From: CAVQCT01 sp964520865
Lineage (GTDB): Bacteria; Zixibacteria; MSB-5A5; GN15; FEB-12
NCBI GenBank assembly: GCA_964520865.1
Contig: CAZFOY010000009.1
Coordinates: 1 to 64,000, forward strand
Direction of reading: 5' to 3'
Length of the DNA stretch: 64,000 nt
The notes beneath the pieces were generated by a model, which was not told the origin of the DNA, did no database searches, and saw only the letters and a list, made by a program, of their open reading frames with translations. The position numbers were made by a program, and so were the translations under genes. Shown here piece after piece: positions 41,689 through 50,329 of the stretch. Every line of letters starts with the position of its first letter. Position 1 is the stretch's first letter.

Positions 41689-43932
41689 TTAGCAGGTAGA
41701 ATAACCGCAAGATGCGCAGGTAAGACAGCCGGCATCGAATCTCATTGCCGCAGAACACTGTGGGCAGATCTCGGCCGCGCCGACTGAGATCTCCGGAGAT
41801 TCTGCCTTCACGAAATGTCTGTGCAGGAATTGAGCAATGGCGTCCGGAATCGAGGAGACTTTGCCGCCCCCCGCAAATATCTGGCTCGATCCCCCAATCC
41901 CCCTCAACTGCTTGATAATCTGCTCCACCGGTACATGAGACCGAAGAGCCAGAGAAATCAGCCGGCAGATCGCCTCGGTGTCGGCCATGGTCGTGTAGCC
42001 CGATTTCCCGATATGGGCGAATACTTCGAACGGCTTCCCCTCTTTCAGGTTGGCCGTGATATACAAATTACCGTAGCCGGTGCGTATCTTTTCAGTAATG
42101 CCGGTCAGCAAGTCGGGGCGCTCTTCGACATGAGGAGTCAATGATATCGGTTGTTTCGTTTTGCCTACAGTCGAGAGAACCTGGTTGGGACGCGAATTAT
42201 CCCGGTAAATCGTCACCCCTTTGCACCCGCTGTGATAAGCGTTCAGATATGCGCGGTGGACGTCCTCACGGGTTGCACTCTCCGGAAAATTGATCGTCTT
42301 AGACACCGAGGAATCGCAATGCTTTTGAAACACCGCCTGCATCCTGACATGGTCGTCTGCCGAGATATCGGCAGCGGTCAGAAAAAGTGCTCGCACCCGT
42401 TCCGGGATCTCGTCGAATTCGGAGAGAGAACGACTCGAAGAAATCCGCTCCATCAGATCATCGGAATAGAAGCCGTCCCGTTTCGCCACTGAGGCAAAGA
42501 GCGGATTGACTTCCATCAGCCGGGTGCCATCCATGACATTGCGCTCAAAGACGACCGAATAGAACGGCTCGATTCCGGACGAACAGCCGGCGATAATCGA
42601 AATCGTCCCGGTAGGCGCTATCGTCGTGACCGTGGCGTTGCGAATAGCTACGTTCCGTTCACGATACACCGAACCTTCCCAATTCGGGAATTTCCCTCGC
42701 GACTTGGCCAGCTCGGAGGATTGGTTCTGCGCCTGGCTTTCGACAAATGACATAACCCGGTCGGCCAGCGTGAACGCCTCTTCGCTGTTATACGGGAGGC
42801 CTAATTTAACGAGCAGATCCGCCCATCCCATGACTCCGAGCCCGATCCGTCGGTTCCGCCTCGTCTGTCGCTCGATCTGCTCCAGCGGATATTTGTTCTG
42901 ATCGATAACATTGTCGAGAAAATGCACCGCCTGGCGAACGGTGTTCCCCAGTCTGTCCCAATCTACTCCTTCTTCAGGACGAGACATCGAATAATCGGTC
43001 GGAAAGGGATCGCGAATAAACCTCCCGAGATTTATCGATCCGAGATTGCAGGAATCGTACGGTGGCAGCGGTTGTTCGCCGCACGGATTGGTGGCCTCGA
43101 TCGTCTCCGAAGGACTCGTCGGGTTCGCCCGGTTCATCCGATCGATGAAGACGATCCCCGGCTCACCGGTCGCCCAGGCCTGAGCAACTATCAAATCGAA
43201 AACTTCGCGCGCGTCAAACGTGACCTCGTTGCCGTCGATCTCATGAATCCGCCCGGTGTGGGGATTGTAAAGCGGGTACCTCTTCCCCTGTTCGACTGCT
43301 TCCATGAACGCATCGGTGACGGCCACCGATATATTGAAATTCGTAATCTCGCTCGTGTCGGCCTTGCAGGTGATAAAATCGAGAATGTCCGGATGGTCGA
43401 CCCTGAGGATCCCCATATTAGCCCCCCTGCGGGTTCCTCCCTGCTTAACGGCGTCGGTCGAAGCATTATACACTTTCATGAATGAAACCGGGCCGGAAGC
43501 TACTCCGGAAGTTGAAGCCACAATACTGTTCCTGGGACGGAGCCGGGAGAAAGAAAATCCGGTCCCTCCGCCCGACTTATGTATCAGGGCCGCATGCTTG
43601 TTCGTCTCAAAGATCTCATCCATCGAATCGCCGACAGGGAGGACAAAACAAGCCGATAATTGGCCAAGCGGCCGACCGGCGTTCATAAGCGTAGGCGAGT
43701 TCGGCATGAACTCCAGCGCAGCCATCATAGCGTAGAAGGTCGAAGCTGTCCGCTTCACCTTTTCATCGTCGGCACCGTATCCCCGATCCGCTTCCGCGAT
43801 GAAGTTAGCCACGCGGATAAAGAGCTCTTTCGGAGACTCGACCACCCGACCGAGGCGGTCTTTGGCGAGATAACGCCGTTTGAGTACCGCCAGGGCATTG
43901 TCTGTTACGTTGACTTCGCTGTATTCGGACAT
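41689..43932 (-). CDS. nrdJ: Adenosylcobalamin-dependent (class II) ribonucleotide reductase
   Basis: The 747-residue enzyme reduces ribonucleotides using a coenzyme-B12 radical. Substrate and radical residues are visible in 'SACFVLPVGDSMDEI' (first redox Cys) and 'ATNPCGEQPLPPYDSCNLGS', which carries the radical Cys and Glu and a further redox Cys. 'TTIAPTGTISIIAGCSSGIE' contributes to the active site. The C-terminus has a cysteine-rich ribbon ('CPQCSAAMRF', 'CLTCASCGY') that recharges the active site and may bind zinc. No ATP-cone is present at the N-terminus. No cobalamin riboswitch is seen upstream; a plain promoter is. No class I or III reductase genes are in this window. Confidence 0.96.
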   Translation of the reverse strand: MSEYSEVNVTDNALAVLKRRYLAKDRLGRVVESPKELFIRVANFIAEADRGYGADDEKVKRTASTFYAMMAALEFMPNSPTLMNAGRPLGQLSACFVLPVGDSMDEIFETNKHAALIHKSGGGTGFSFSRLRPRNSIVASTSGVASGPVSFMKVYNASTDAVKQGGTRRGANMGILRVDHPDILDFITCKADTSEITNFNISVAVTDAFMEAVEQGKRYPLYNPHTGRIHEIDGNEVTFDAREVFDLIVAQAWATGEPGIVFIDRMNRANPTSPSETIEATNPCGEQPLPPYDSCNLGSINLGRFIRDPFPTDYSMSRPEEGVDWDRLGNTVRQAVHFLDNVIDQNKYPLEQIERQTRRNRRIGLGVMGWADLLVKLGLPYNSEEAFTLADRVMSFVESQAQNQSSELAKSRGKFPNWEGSVYRERNVAIRNATVTTIAPTGTISIIAGCSSGIEPFYSVVFERNVMDGTRLMEVNPLFASVAKRDGFYSDDLMERISSSRSLSEFDEIPERVRALFLTAADISADDHVRMQAVFQKHCDSSVSKTINFPESATREDVHRAYLNAYHSGCKGVTIYRDNSRPNQVLSTVGKTKQPISLTPHVEERPDLLTGITEKIRTGYGNLYITANLKEGKPFEVFAHIGKSGYTTMADTEAICRLISLALRSHVPVEQIIKQLRGIGGSSQIFAGGGKVSSIPDAIAQFLHRHFVKAESPEISVGAAEICPQCSAAMRFDAGCLTCASCGYSTC

Positions 43933-43983
43933 TGAACCTACCTGTAATCTCTAAAGCTAATGTCGGTTTATTCCGTCTCTTTC

Positions 43984-44013
43984 ATTATACACCCACTTCC
44001 GTAACAACGGCAA
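43984..44013 (-). promoter_or_regulatory. Promoter of nrdJ
   Basis: On the minus strand TTGCCG (44013-44008), an 18-bp spacer and a perfect TATAAT (43989-43984) precede the nrdJ ATG by about 51 bases. Confidence 0.6.
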
Positions 44014-44073
44014 TCACATATGAGGTCCTCTTTTTTGCTGACAAAGAAGGGTTTATCGGGTATAAACTGCACA

Positions 44074-44508
44074 ATGGCAATGGCACTGAAAGAACCTGCG
44101 GTCTCCCGTCGGGTGCTCGTCTCGACCGGCGGTTTGTTGTGGGCCGCAGTAGGACTGTTTCTCATCGTCCGAGCCGCCTTCTGGCTCAATTACGGGCGAG
44201 GGCTCGACTACCTGATGGTGGGAGTGGCGATTTTGCTGGGCGCCCTCAAAGGCAAGTTTGTTTTCCGGAAGATCGTGATCAAGAATATCGCCAGAATACT
44301 CGGACTCTCCCCGCACAAAACCAAGATTTGTATTTTCGCCTTTCAGGCTATCGCCTCCTACCTCATCGCTCTGTTCATGATCGCTCTCGGTATCGCCCTG
44401 CGAATGAGCCCGATCCCCAGAGACTGGCTGGCGTGGTTGTACGTGCTGATCGGCGTAGCCCTTCTCCGCGGCGCCTACGAGTATTTCCAGTCTTTGGACA
44501 AGCTGTGA
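44074..44508 (+). CDS. Small conserved membrane protein
   Basis: This protein of about 144 residues has four likely transmembrane helices in two pairs, separated by a basic loop. The loop ('LGALKGKFVFRKIVIKNIARI') precedes a conserved-looking 'LGIALRMSPIPRDW' turn between helices 3 and 4. I know of no function for such proteins. The frame is open from 44020, but ATG 44074 begins just before the conserved part; an ATG at 44080 is also possible. No strong ribosome-binding site helps the choice. It is divergent from nrdJ and ends 10 bp from the convergent deacetylase gene. Confidence 0.6.
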   Translation: MAMALKEPAVSRRVLVSTGGLLWAAVGLFLIVRAAFWLNYGRGLDYLMVGVAILLGALKGKFVFRKIVIKNIARILGLSPHKTKICIFAFQAIASYLIALFMIALGIALRMSPIPRDWLAWLYVLIGVALLRGAYEYFQSLDKL

Positions 44509-44518
44509 AATTGACGTG

Positions 44519-45472
44519 CTACTGGGCCGGCAGAAGATCCGGATCACTTTGCTGAATCATATCCAGATAACCAACCCCTTTAGACCCGAAATAGGCCTGT
44601 GGCTGAGAATAGACCGGGTCCTTGAGCGCCTCGTCAAGAGTAATGAACTTGTAGCCCATATTCTCTAACGCCGACAGCACAATATCGAGAGAAACGGCGT
44701 TGATTCGATTGGCCTTCAGCGCGAGGATCTGTCGACACCGACGATGCAGGACCTCAGTTGACGTAACTTCTGCCTGTTGAACAGCATCGGTGACATGATT
44801 GACGTAGTCAGCGAGAAGATTGTCGTAATCGGTGGAGTCTGGCGTCTTGCCGAGTTTATCCAGCGAGAGATTGTACAGGTAATCCTCGACGACAACGGTC
44901 GTGTGAGCGATCTTGTATTTGTGCTCTTTCAGGTAGCCGTCCACCTGACGTCTCGCCTCGACCGTCGTTCCGTAGTGTAGAAAGGGAAACCGGAAATACC
45001 GGTTCTTCTGGCCGAACCCGGACAGCATTTGTTCGAGTGCGTCGTGTCCGGCTCCGATATCATCGATAAACTGCTCATCTCCAAGCTCATTCAAATCCTG
45101 ATAAGAAAAAGTCATATTGCCGAGAACGTGGCCATCGTTCAGCCATTCACCGAGAATGTCATACGCTCCTTCGATCTGATCTCCGATAACGAATCCGGCC
45201 GCCCTGACGTTGTGCCTTTTAAGAGCCTGCAATATCAGGTAAGTAATAGCTTGCCGGTCGACGTCCCCAAACGCTTTAGAAGCCGGCAGTTCGTCGAATG
45301 TTACACAGATTTCCTTCTTCGCAGAATTCTTTGCCGCCTCTTTCCCCTGAGCCTCGACGGGTATAGTCGACTGCAACACTGCCGCACCCGCCAAGAGAAT
45401 TGCCAGTATGGCGGAGCCGAAAGGCGCGAACCGGGCACGGCCCATCAAGCGATCATTTCTTACCGATTTCAT
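44519..45472 (-). CDS. NodB-like polysaccharide deacetylase with altered metal site
   Basis: The 317-residue exported protein has a signal peptide ending near residue 42. A NodB-homology domain follows with motif 1 'CVTFDELPA' (Asp60, with Glu61 where a second Asp is usual). Motif 2 reads 'LGNMTFSY' (residues 117-124). In active deacetylases this motif is G-N-H-T-x-S-H and the two His bind the metal; here they are Met120 and Tyr124. Motif 3 ('FRFPFLHYG') is kept. Metal-dependent deacetylation as usually described is therefore doubtful; a binding-only role is possible. It overlaps the end of pyk by 20 bases (an alternative ATG at 45445 would not). Confidence 0.75.
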   Translation of the reverse strand: MKSVRNDRLMGRARFAPFGSAILAILLAGAAVLQSTIPVEAQGKEAAKNSAKKEICVTFDELPASKAFGDVDRQAITYLILQALKRHNVRAAGFVIGDQIEGAYDILGEWLNDGHVLGNMTFSYQDLNELGDEQFIDDIGAGHDALEQMLSGFGQKNRYFRFPFLHYGTTVEARRQVDGYLKEHKYKIAHTTVVVEDYLYNLSLDKLGKTPDSTDYDNLLADYVNHVTDAVQQAEVTSTEVLHRRCRQILALKANRINAVSLDIVLSALENMGYKFITLDEALKDPVYSQPQAYFGSKGVGYLDMIQQSDPDLLPAQ

Positions 45473-46868
45473 AATACATCATAAAGTTGGTCCCGGCATG
45501 GGCGCCGAACGGCACTCCTCCGGTGACGATGACTCTATCCTTTGTTTTCACGAGTCGGTGTTGTTTAGCAAGTTTCGCTATTGTACTCAGCATATCACGA
45601 AACGTGGCAGGATGTTTCACCTGTACCGGGTACACGCCGCGCACCAGGGACAGACGCTGCATCACACGACGATTCGGGGTCATGGCTATTATCGGCTGCG
45701 GTGGGAAAAGGTTTGAGATCATATCGGCGGTGAATCCGGAGGCTGTGAACGCAAAGATGACCCTGGCCGGGCAGATCATGTTCGATTCGCGCACGGCGTT
45801 GGCGATTGCCTGAACGATCTCCGATCGCATCAGATGCTCTTCCATCGCTACGTTTGGTGGAGTCAGACCCTGCTCGGTGGCGACGATCACGCGCTCCATC
45901 GCCCTGACCGCCTTCTCGGGGTACTGACCGGTCGAGGTCTCGGCCGAAAGCATCACGGCGTCGACACAATCGAATACAGCCGAGGCAATGTCATTGACTT
46001 CGGCTCTGGTTGCGCGTGGTGAAAACCGCATCGACTCAAGCATCTGGGTGGCGACAATTACCGGCTTGTGATAGTAGTTAGCCAGCCGGATGATCCCCTT
46101 CTGGAGTTTCGGGAGTTCTTCGAAAGGAAGTTCCACTCCCAGATCGCCTCGGGCGATCATTACGCCGTCGGATACCTGCATGATTGGTTCAAGGTTGTCG
46201 ATCGCTTCTTTCTTCTCGAGTTTCGCGATGATCTGCTGGTCGCCGCCATACTTCGCAACAAGACGTTGCGCTTCCTTTATGTCGTTGTCCGATCGCACGA
46301 ACGACAGCGCAATGTAATCTGCCTTTGCCTTGACCGCCGCCCGGATCGCTTCGCGATCTTTGGCGGTAATAGTCGGCAACTTGATTTCGCTGTCAGGCAG
46401 ATTGATCCCCTTGCCACCGATGATAGTACCGCCGTTCGCGGCCTTCAATGTCACCTGATTCCTGCCCGTATTGATCGCGGTGAAAACGATATTGCCATCA
46501 TCGATAAAGACCCGCTCCCCCTTGCGAATCGAACCTATGATTTCCCTGTGGTTGACGGCGATCGTGAGCTTCGACTTGTCGGTCTTTCCTGCCGTTACTC
46601 GAAGAATTTCTCCTGCCTTGATTCGCAGTTCTCCGTCAAATCGTGCGAGGCGAAGTTTCGGACCTGATATATCGAACAGAACGGCTACCGGAAATGGCGC
46701 CTTTTTCGTACCGGTCCTTATCGTCCTCGTGGACCTGAGAAAGTCCTGTGGGTCACCGTACGAACAGTTTACCCGGAAGATGTTGACCCCGGCCGCCACC
46801 AGGCGTTCCACTTTTGCCGGCGTATTTATCGCCGGACCGTAGGTGGCAATGATCTTGGTCTTTTTCAT
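45453..46868 (-). CDS. pyk: Pyruvate kinase
   Basis: The 471-residue enzyme catalyses the last step of glycolysis, PEP plus ADP to pyruvate and ATP. The A domain has 'KIIATYGPA', 'DISGPKLRLARF', 'ALSFVRSDNDIKEA', 'IIAKLEKKEAIDNL', 'GVMIARGDLGVELPFEELP' and 'KPVIVATQMLESM'. Strand 2, normally R-x-N-F-S-H-G, reads R-V-N-C-S-Y-G, a lineage-specific change that keeps the Asn and Ser ligands of potassium. The C-terminal regulatory domain is complete ('VIVTGGVPFGAHAGT'). It precedes, and overlaps by 20 bases, the deacetylase-like gene on the same strand. Confidence 0.96.
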   Translation of the reverse strand: MKKTKIIATYGPAINTPAKVERLVAAGVNIFRVNCSYGDPQDFLRSTRTIRTGTKKAPFPVAVLFDISGPKLRLARFDGELRIKAGEILRVTAGKTDKSKLTIAVNHREIIGSIRKGERVFIDDGNIVFTAINTGRNQVTLKAANGGTIIGGKGINLPDSEIKLPTITAKDREAIRAAVKAKADYIALSFVRSDNDIKEAQRLVAKYGGDQQIIAKLEKKEAIDNLEPIMQVSDGVMIARGDLGVELPFEELPKLQKGIIRLANYYHKPVIVATQMLESMRFSPRATRAEVNDIASAVFDCVDAVMLSAETSTGQYPEKAVRAMERVIVATEQGLTPPNVAMEEHLMRSEIVQAIANAVRESNMICPARVIFAFTASGFTADMISNLFPPQPIIAMTPNRRVMQRLSLVRGVYPVQVKHPATFRDMLSTIAKLAKQHRLVKTKDRVIVTGGVPFGAHAGTNFMMYYEIGKK

Positions 46869-47016
46869 ACTCCCGCATGGGTATTCTCTAAGCCCTTAAG
46901 AATCAACAAAAAAACAGTTTCGGCCGATGGATGATTACCGGGGTAAGTCGCTAAAGTTATCGATGTTATGGCCGATAAATCTCATGTATGTGTCAAAATG
47001 AAACACGAAGGTAAAC

Positions 47017-48393
47017 ATGACCATCGCAGGGTTCCAACTTGAATCAACAACAAATGCGGCCGCAATGGCGCCATCGGAAAATCCCGGTCGGGACGATACG
47101 CCCGCATTGAAGAGTGAGCACGTTCACAAACTTCTTGTTCGCACGCTTCTTAACAAAGAACTGCACGCTTCCGACCAGATATATCTTGATTCCGAGGCTC
47201 CGATGCACTCGCTCACTTTTCTGATGCGAGAGTCCGAGTATGTGCACCCGGCCGGAGTCGACTTGTTTCCATTCGAAATAATCGAGTCGGCGCTATCCCA
47301 GGCCGGAGGCGCGATTTTTACGCATCTGTACCGCGATGAAACGGCCGACCGCCACCGCCCTTATCGCATCCTTACTTCGGTGCTGAATCCGAATGATCCT
47401 CACCGTTTCGTTTTAGGCTTCTTCGGACCCGAACACGTTGTTTCGGACCGCGATACGATGGATCGATTCGCGGACCTCAGCCGCACATTTCGACTTGCTC
47501 TGAGTTCTGCTGTCGAAATCCAGTCGGCTCTTCCGACCGGATGGGATTCCGGCTCTCCCATGCTGCTTATTGAAAAGGACACCGGTGAAGTGGTCGCATC
47601 GACTCCCGAATTTGACCAACTGGCGGAGAAATTCGGCCTCTCAGTGCATGAGAGTAAGGTTGACACCCTTCTGTCGTCATCTTCAGGACTGCTTGAAGGC
47701 AGACAGCTGACCATGACCAATCTTGAGTCGGGCGCCTGCTCGATGAGTTGTATTTCCCTTGGCTCACAGGTTTCCTCGGCGCCGAGATCGAGGGGGTTGA
47801 TCGAGAGCCTTGTAGAGGTTGTGTTCGAAAGCACCGAGGTAATTCAGAACGCGGCCTGTGAGTCAGCGAACAGACAGTCATTGCTTCGAACCGTTGACAC
47901 GGAGGCTGAGACAATTCGCCGAACGGTGAAGCGGATTGCAATGATTGCGTCGCTCGACAAGCTCACCAGACACGAGCAAAGCTTATATCGCGAGCTTGAG
48001 AGGGCCGTCGACCGCCTGAGACCCACCACGCAGAACCGGGTGAGACTTGTATTCGCCGGCTTTATCGATGGGTTGCACATCGTGGCTCCCGCCGATTCAA
48101 TCGGATCGCTCTATGAATCGATACTGCTGTCGCACGTCCACCAGGCCGATAGCGTGTCCGACACGACAATAACGTTCGACCGTCACGCCGATGACTGCGG
48201 ACTTTCGATACATTTTGATACCACCCTCCCCTCAGACTGCACGCTCACAGGCGATAATCCGAATCAACATGGACAATTCGCAAACCAACTTGCCGAGAAA
48301 CTGGGGATCGGGATCAATACAGAGGTACGAGCCGCTACCAACCGCCTCGTAACCACTTTGTCAGTAAATGAAAACAAAAGGATCAGAAACTAA
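47017..48393 (+). CDS. Kinase-like signalling protein lacking catalytic boxes
   Basis: I cannot assign a family to this 458-residue soluble protein. The N-terminal 190 residues resemble a sensory domain. Residues from about 265 ('LIESLVEVVFESTEVI') form a long helical region like a dimerisation module. Residues 345-455 look like the skeleton of a histidine-kinase ATPase domain ('RVRLVFAGFIDGLHIVAPAD', 'LYESILLSHVHQAD', 'LSIHFDTTLPSD', 'LVTTLSVNE'). There is no H-box His-Glu, the N-box Asn is replaced by His, and no D-x-G-x-G or G2 loop is present. It is first in a cassette with an NtrC-like gene starting one base after its stop, so partnership is likely. GAAGG precedes the ATG. Confidence 0.65.
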   Translation: MTIAGFQLESTTNAAAMAPSENPGRDDTPALKSEHVHKLLVRTLLNKELHASDQIYLDSEAPMHSLTFLMRESEYVHPAGVDLFPFEIIESALSQAGGAIFTHLYRDETADRHRPYRILTSVLNPNDPHRFVLGFFGPEHVVSDRDTMDRFADLSRTFRLALSSAVEIQSALPTGWDSGSPMLLIEKDTGEVVASTPEFDQLAEKFGLSVHESKVDTLLSSSSGLLEGRQLTMTNLESGACSMSCISLGSQVSSAPRSRGLIESLVEVVFESTEVIQNAACESANRQSLLRTVDTEAETIRRTVKRIAMIASLDKLTRHEQSLYRELERAVDRLRPTTQNRVRLVFAGFIDGLHIVAPADSIGSLYESILLSHVHQADSVSDTTITFDRHADDCGLSIHFDTTLPSDCTLTGDNPNQHGQFANQLAEKLGIGINTEVRAATNRLVTTLSVNENKRIRN

Positions 48394-48394
48394 T

Positions 48395-49759
48395 ATGAAA
48401 GCGCCAAACAGAAATCGAATCCTTCTCGTCAACGCCTCACGCGAGAGAATTCAGGCCATCGGGGCTGCTCTCGAGCGGGAGCAATTCGAAGTGGAAAGTA
48501 TCGAACTCAACTCCTGCCTTGAGACCCTCAGAACCCGCAACGCCGCCGTTGTGGTACTCGAGAACCTTTCCATTGAGCAAGCTTCAGAGCACGTCGCCAA
48601 ACTCCGCTTTGCCTCCCCCTGGACCCAGATTATCGTCACAGTGGGCACAAACGATCCGGCCTCGCTGCTGTCACTGGTGAAGGCCGGCGCGTACGACTGT
48701 CTATCGCACGGAATTTCCGATGCCGACCTGAGTGTTCGGATCCTGAAAGCCCGCGAGTTCTCCAGCCTTCAGAATGAACTGGTCGGGCTTCGTCAGCATG
48801 TCGCGATGAACTATGGCTTTGACAATATCGTCGGAATCTCCAAAACTATCACCAAAGTCCGCGAATCCGTGGCGAAAGTCGCTCCGACAGATATTCCGGT
48901 CATGTTCCTTGGCGAGTCCGGAACAGGACGTGAGCTTCTCGCACGCGTGGTTCATCATCACTCGAACCGCCGCCAGGCCCGATTTGTGGGCGTAGACTGT
49001 TCGGCCTTCAACAAAGACCAACTCAGCCGGGAGATCTTCGGATCGGGCGAAGGGCGCACCGGTGCTCTATGGGACGCCGATGGTGGCACGCTTTTTCTCG
49101 ATGAAATCGACGACATGCCTGGCGATACTCAGGCACGACTGATCGACTTTCTCAAGACATCAAGCCTGACGGATCCACGGACCGGACAGAGAATGAAGCT
49201 TGACATCAGATTCATCACGGCAGGAAGTACTAATCTTCCGCAGACTCTTCGCGAGATAAGGTTCTCCGAGGAACTATTCTACAAGCTGAGCGTTCTGCCG
49301 ATCAAAGTCCCGTCTCTCGCCGAACGAGTCGAAGATATCGAACTGTTGGCCGACTACTTTTTGCGCAAGACGGCGCACGAAGCGGGCCGCGGCGAAATTG
49401 GTATCAGTCGCGGAGCAGTCGACCTGCTCACCCGGCATCGGTGGCCCGGAAATGTACGAGAGCTGGAGAACACGCTTCGGAGAGCTGCTACGCTTTGCCG
49501 CAACAGCTTTATAGATACCGGTGATATCGCTTTCATTTCGACCGACGACGGGCAAACGAAGTCAGAGGGAGCGCATAAGACGACTATCAAGAAGAAAACA
49601 GGATTGCTCGATGACAATCAGCGGAATGTGATTGCAAGAGCGCTCGATGAAAATGACTGGAATTTCACACAGACGGCACTGGAGCTGGGGATCGGTCGCA
49701 CCACCCTCTGGCGCAAAGTTAAGAAGTACGACCTGAAAAGGGAAACTGTATCCGTGTGA
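48395..49759 (+). CDS. NtrC-like regulator with degenerate receiver and AAA+ domains
   Basis: The about 454-residue protein has receiver, AAA+ and Fis-type HTH domains. The receiver has no acidic pair ('LLVNAS'), and its phospho-acceptor is Glu56 ('VVLENLS'). In the AAA+ domain Walker A reads GESGTGRE (Lys to Arg179). The sigma-54-contacting GAFTGA loop is missing ('GSGEGRTGALWDADGG'). The two arginine fingers of F-R-x-D-L-x-x-R-L are Ser291 and Lys297 ('FSEELFYKL'). Walker B 'GGTLFLDEID' and 'HRWPGNVRELENTLRRA' are intact, as is the HTH 'TQTALELGIGRTTLWRKV'. It may bind DNA without activating sigma-54 polymerase. An ATG at 48368 is an alternative start. The GAF-like gene overlaps its end. 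Confidence 0.85.
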   Translation: MKAPNRNRILLVNASRERIQAIGAALEREQFEVESIELNSCLETLRTRNAAVVVLENLSIEQASEHVAKLRFASPWTQIIVTVGTNDPASLLSLVKAGAYDCLSHGISDADLSVRILKAREFSSLQNELVGLRQHVAMNYGFDNIVGISKTITKVRESVAKVAPTDIPVMFLGESGTGRELLARVVHHHSNRRQARFVGVDCSAFNKDQLSREIFGSGEGRTGALWDADGGTLFLDEIDDMPGDTQARLIDFLKTSSLTDPRTGQRMKLDIRFITAGSTNLPQTLREIRFSEELFYKLSVLPIKVPSLAERVEDIELLADYFLRKTAHEAGRGEIGISRGAVDLLTRHRWPGNVRELENTLRRAATLCRNSFIDTGDIAFISTDDGQTKSEGAHKTTIKKKTGLLDDNQRNVIARALDENDWNFTQTALELGIGRTTLWRKVKKYDLKRETVSV

Positions 49760-50322
49760 CCGCGTATAAGGACACAACGGTGAACGTAAGGGAATCTATA
49801 ATGACCATAATCAACAATGGCTTACCTGATCGCGGAGATTCACTATTGAATGCAAATGCACAACCGGCGCAGGAAACGGGGATTTCGGAACTGTTTGCCG
49901 AGTTTACACATAAGCTGAGATCTAAATTTAGCATTAGTAAAGGGGTCCTGGTGCTTCGCCGACGCCCCGGAGAGCCGCTTTCGGCGATTTCCACCTGGAG
50001 TCGCGGGGAAACGCTCGATGGCCTGTCGATCAAATTGCCCGACCAGCCTTCGCTTTTCGAAAGAGTGGTGGCGGCCGGCCGAACCTACTGGGAAAATATT
50101 ACGGATCTGTTCACCGGCAATTTCTTCGAGAAAAAGCTGCTTATCGACGAAGGCTCCCGTTCATTCGTACTGCAACCGCTCCGCTACGATGGCGAAGTGA
50201 TCGGTCTGGTCGGCTACAGTTCAAGCGACTCGACTGATTTCAGCAGTTTCGAAGAAGATGATATTCAGCGTTCGACCAACGAATTTGCAGAATATATAGG
50301 CAATCGCATCGGAGAATTTTAA
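49756..50322 (+). CDS. GAF-like sensory protein
   Basis: The 188-residue protein appears to be a single GAF-like domain from about residue 40. 'FSISKGVLVLRRRPGEP' opens it, a helix with 'SLFERVVAAGRTYWENI' follows, and it ends with 'SRSFVLQPLRYDGEVIGLVG' and a C-terminal helix. GAF domains bind small ligands or partner proteins. It has no output domain. Its GTG start overlaps the stop of the NtrC-like gene (GTGA), so it is translated with it and is probably its ligand-sensing partner. It ends 7 bp from the convergent mltG gene. Confidence 0.7.
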   Translation: MTAYKDTTVNVRESIMTIINNGLPDRGDSLLNANAQPAQETGISELFAEFTHKLRSKFSISKGVLVLRRRPGEPLSAISTWSRGETLDGLSIKLPDQPSLFERVVAAGRTYWENITDLFTGNFFEKKLLIDEGSRSFVLQPLRYDGEVIGLVGYSSSDSTDFSSFEEDDIQRSTNEFAEYIGNRIGEF

Positions 50323-50329
50323 AAGGGGT

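Noticed and set aside
43933..44073. Possible cobalamin riboswitch upstream of nrdJ
   Set aside because: The leader is too short and has no B12-box; a plain promoter is visible instead.
46869..47016. Possible sigma-54 promoter ahead of the NtrC-like cassette
   Set aside because: No TGGCAC-N5-TTGC type element was found on either strand.
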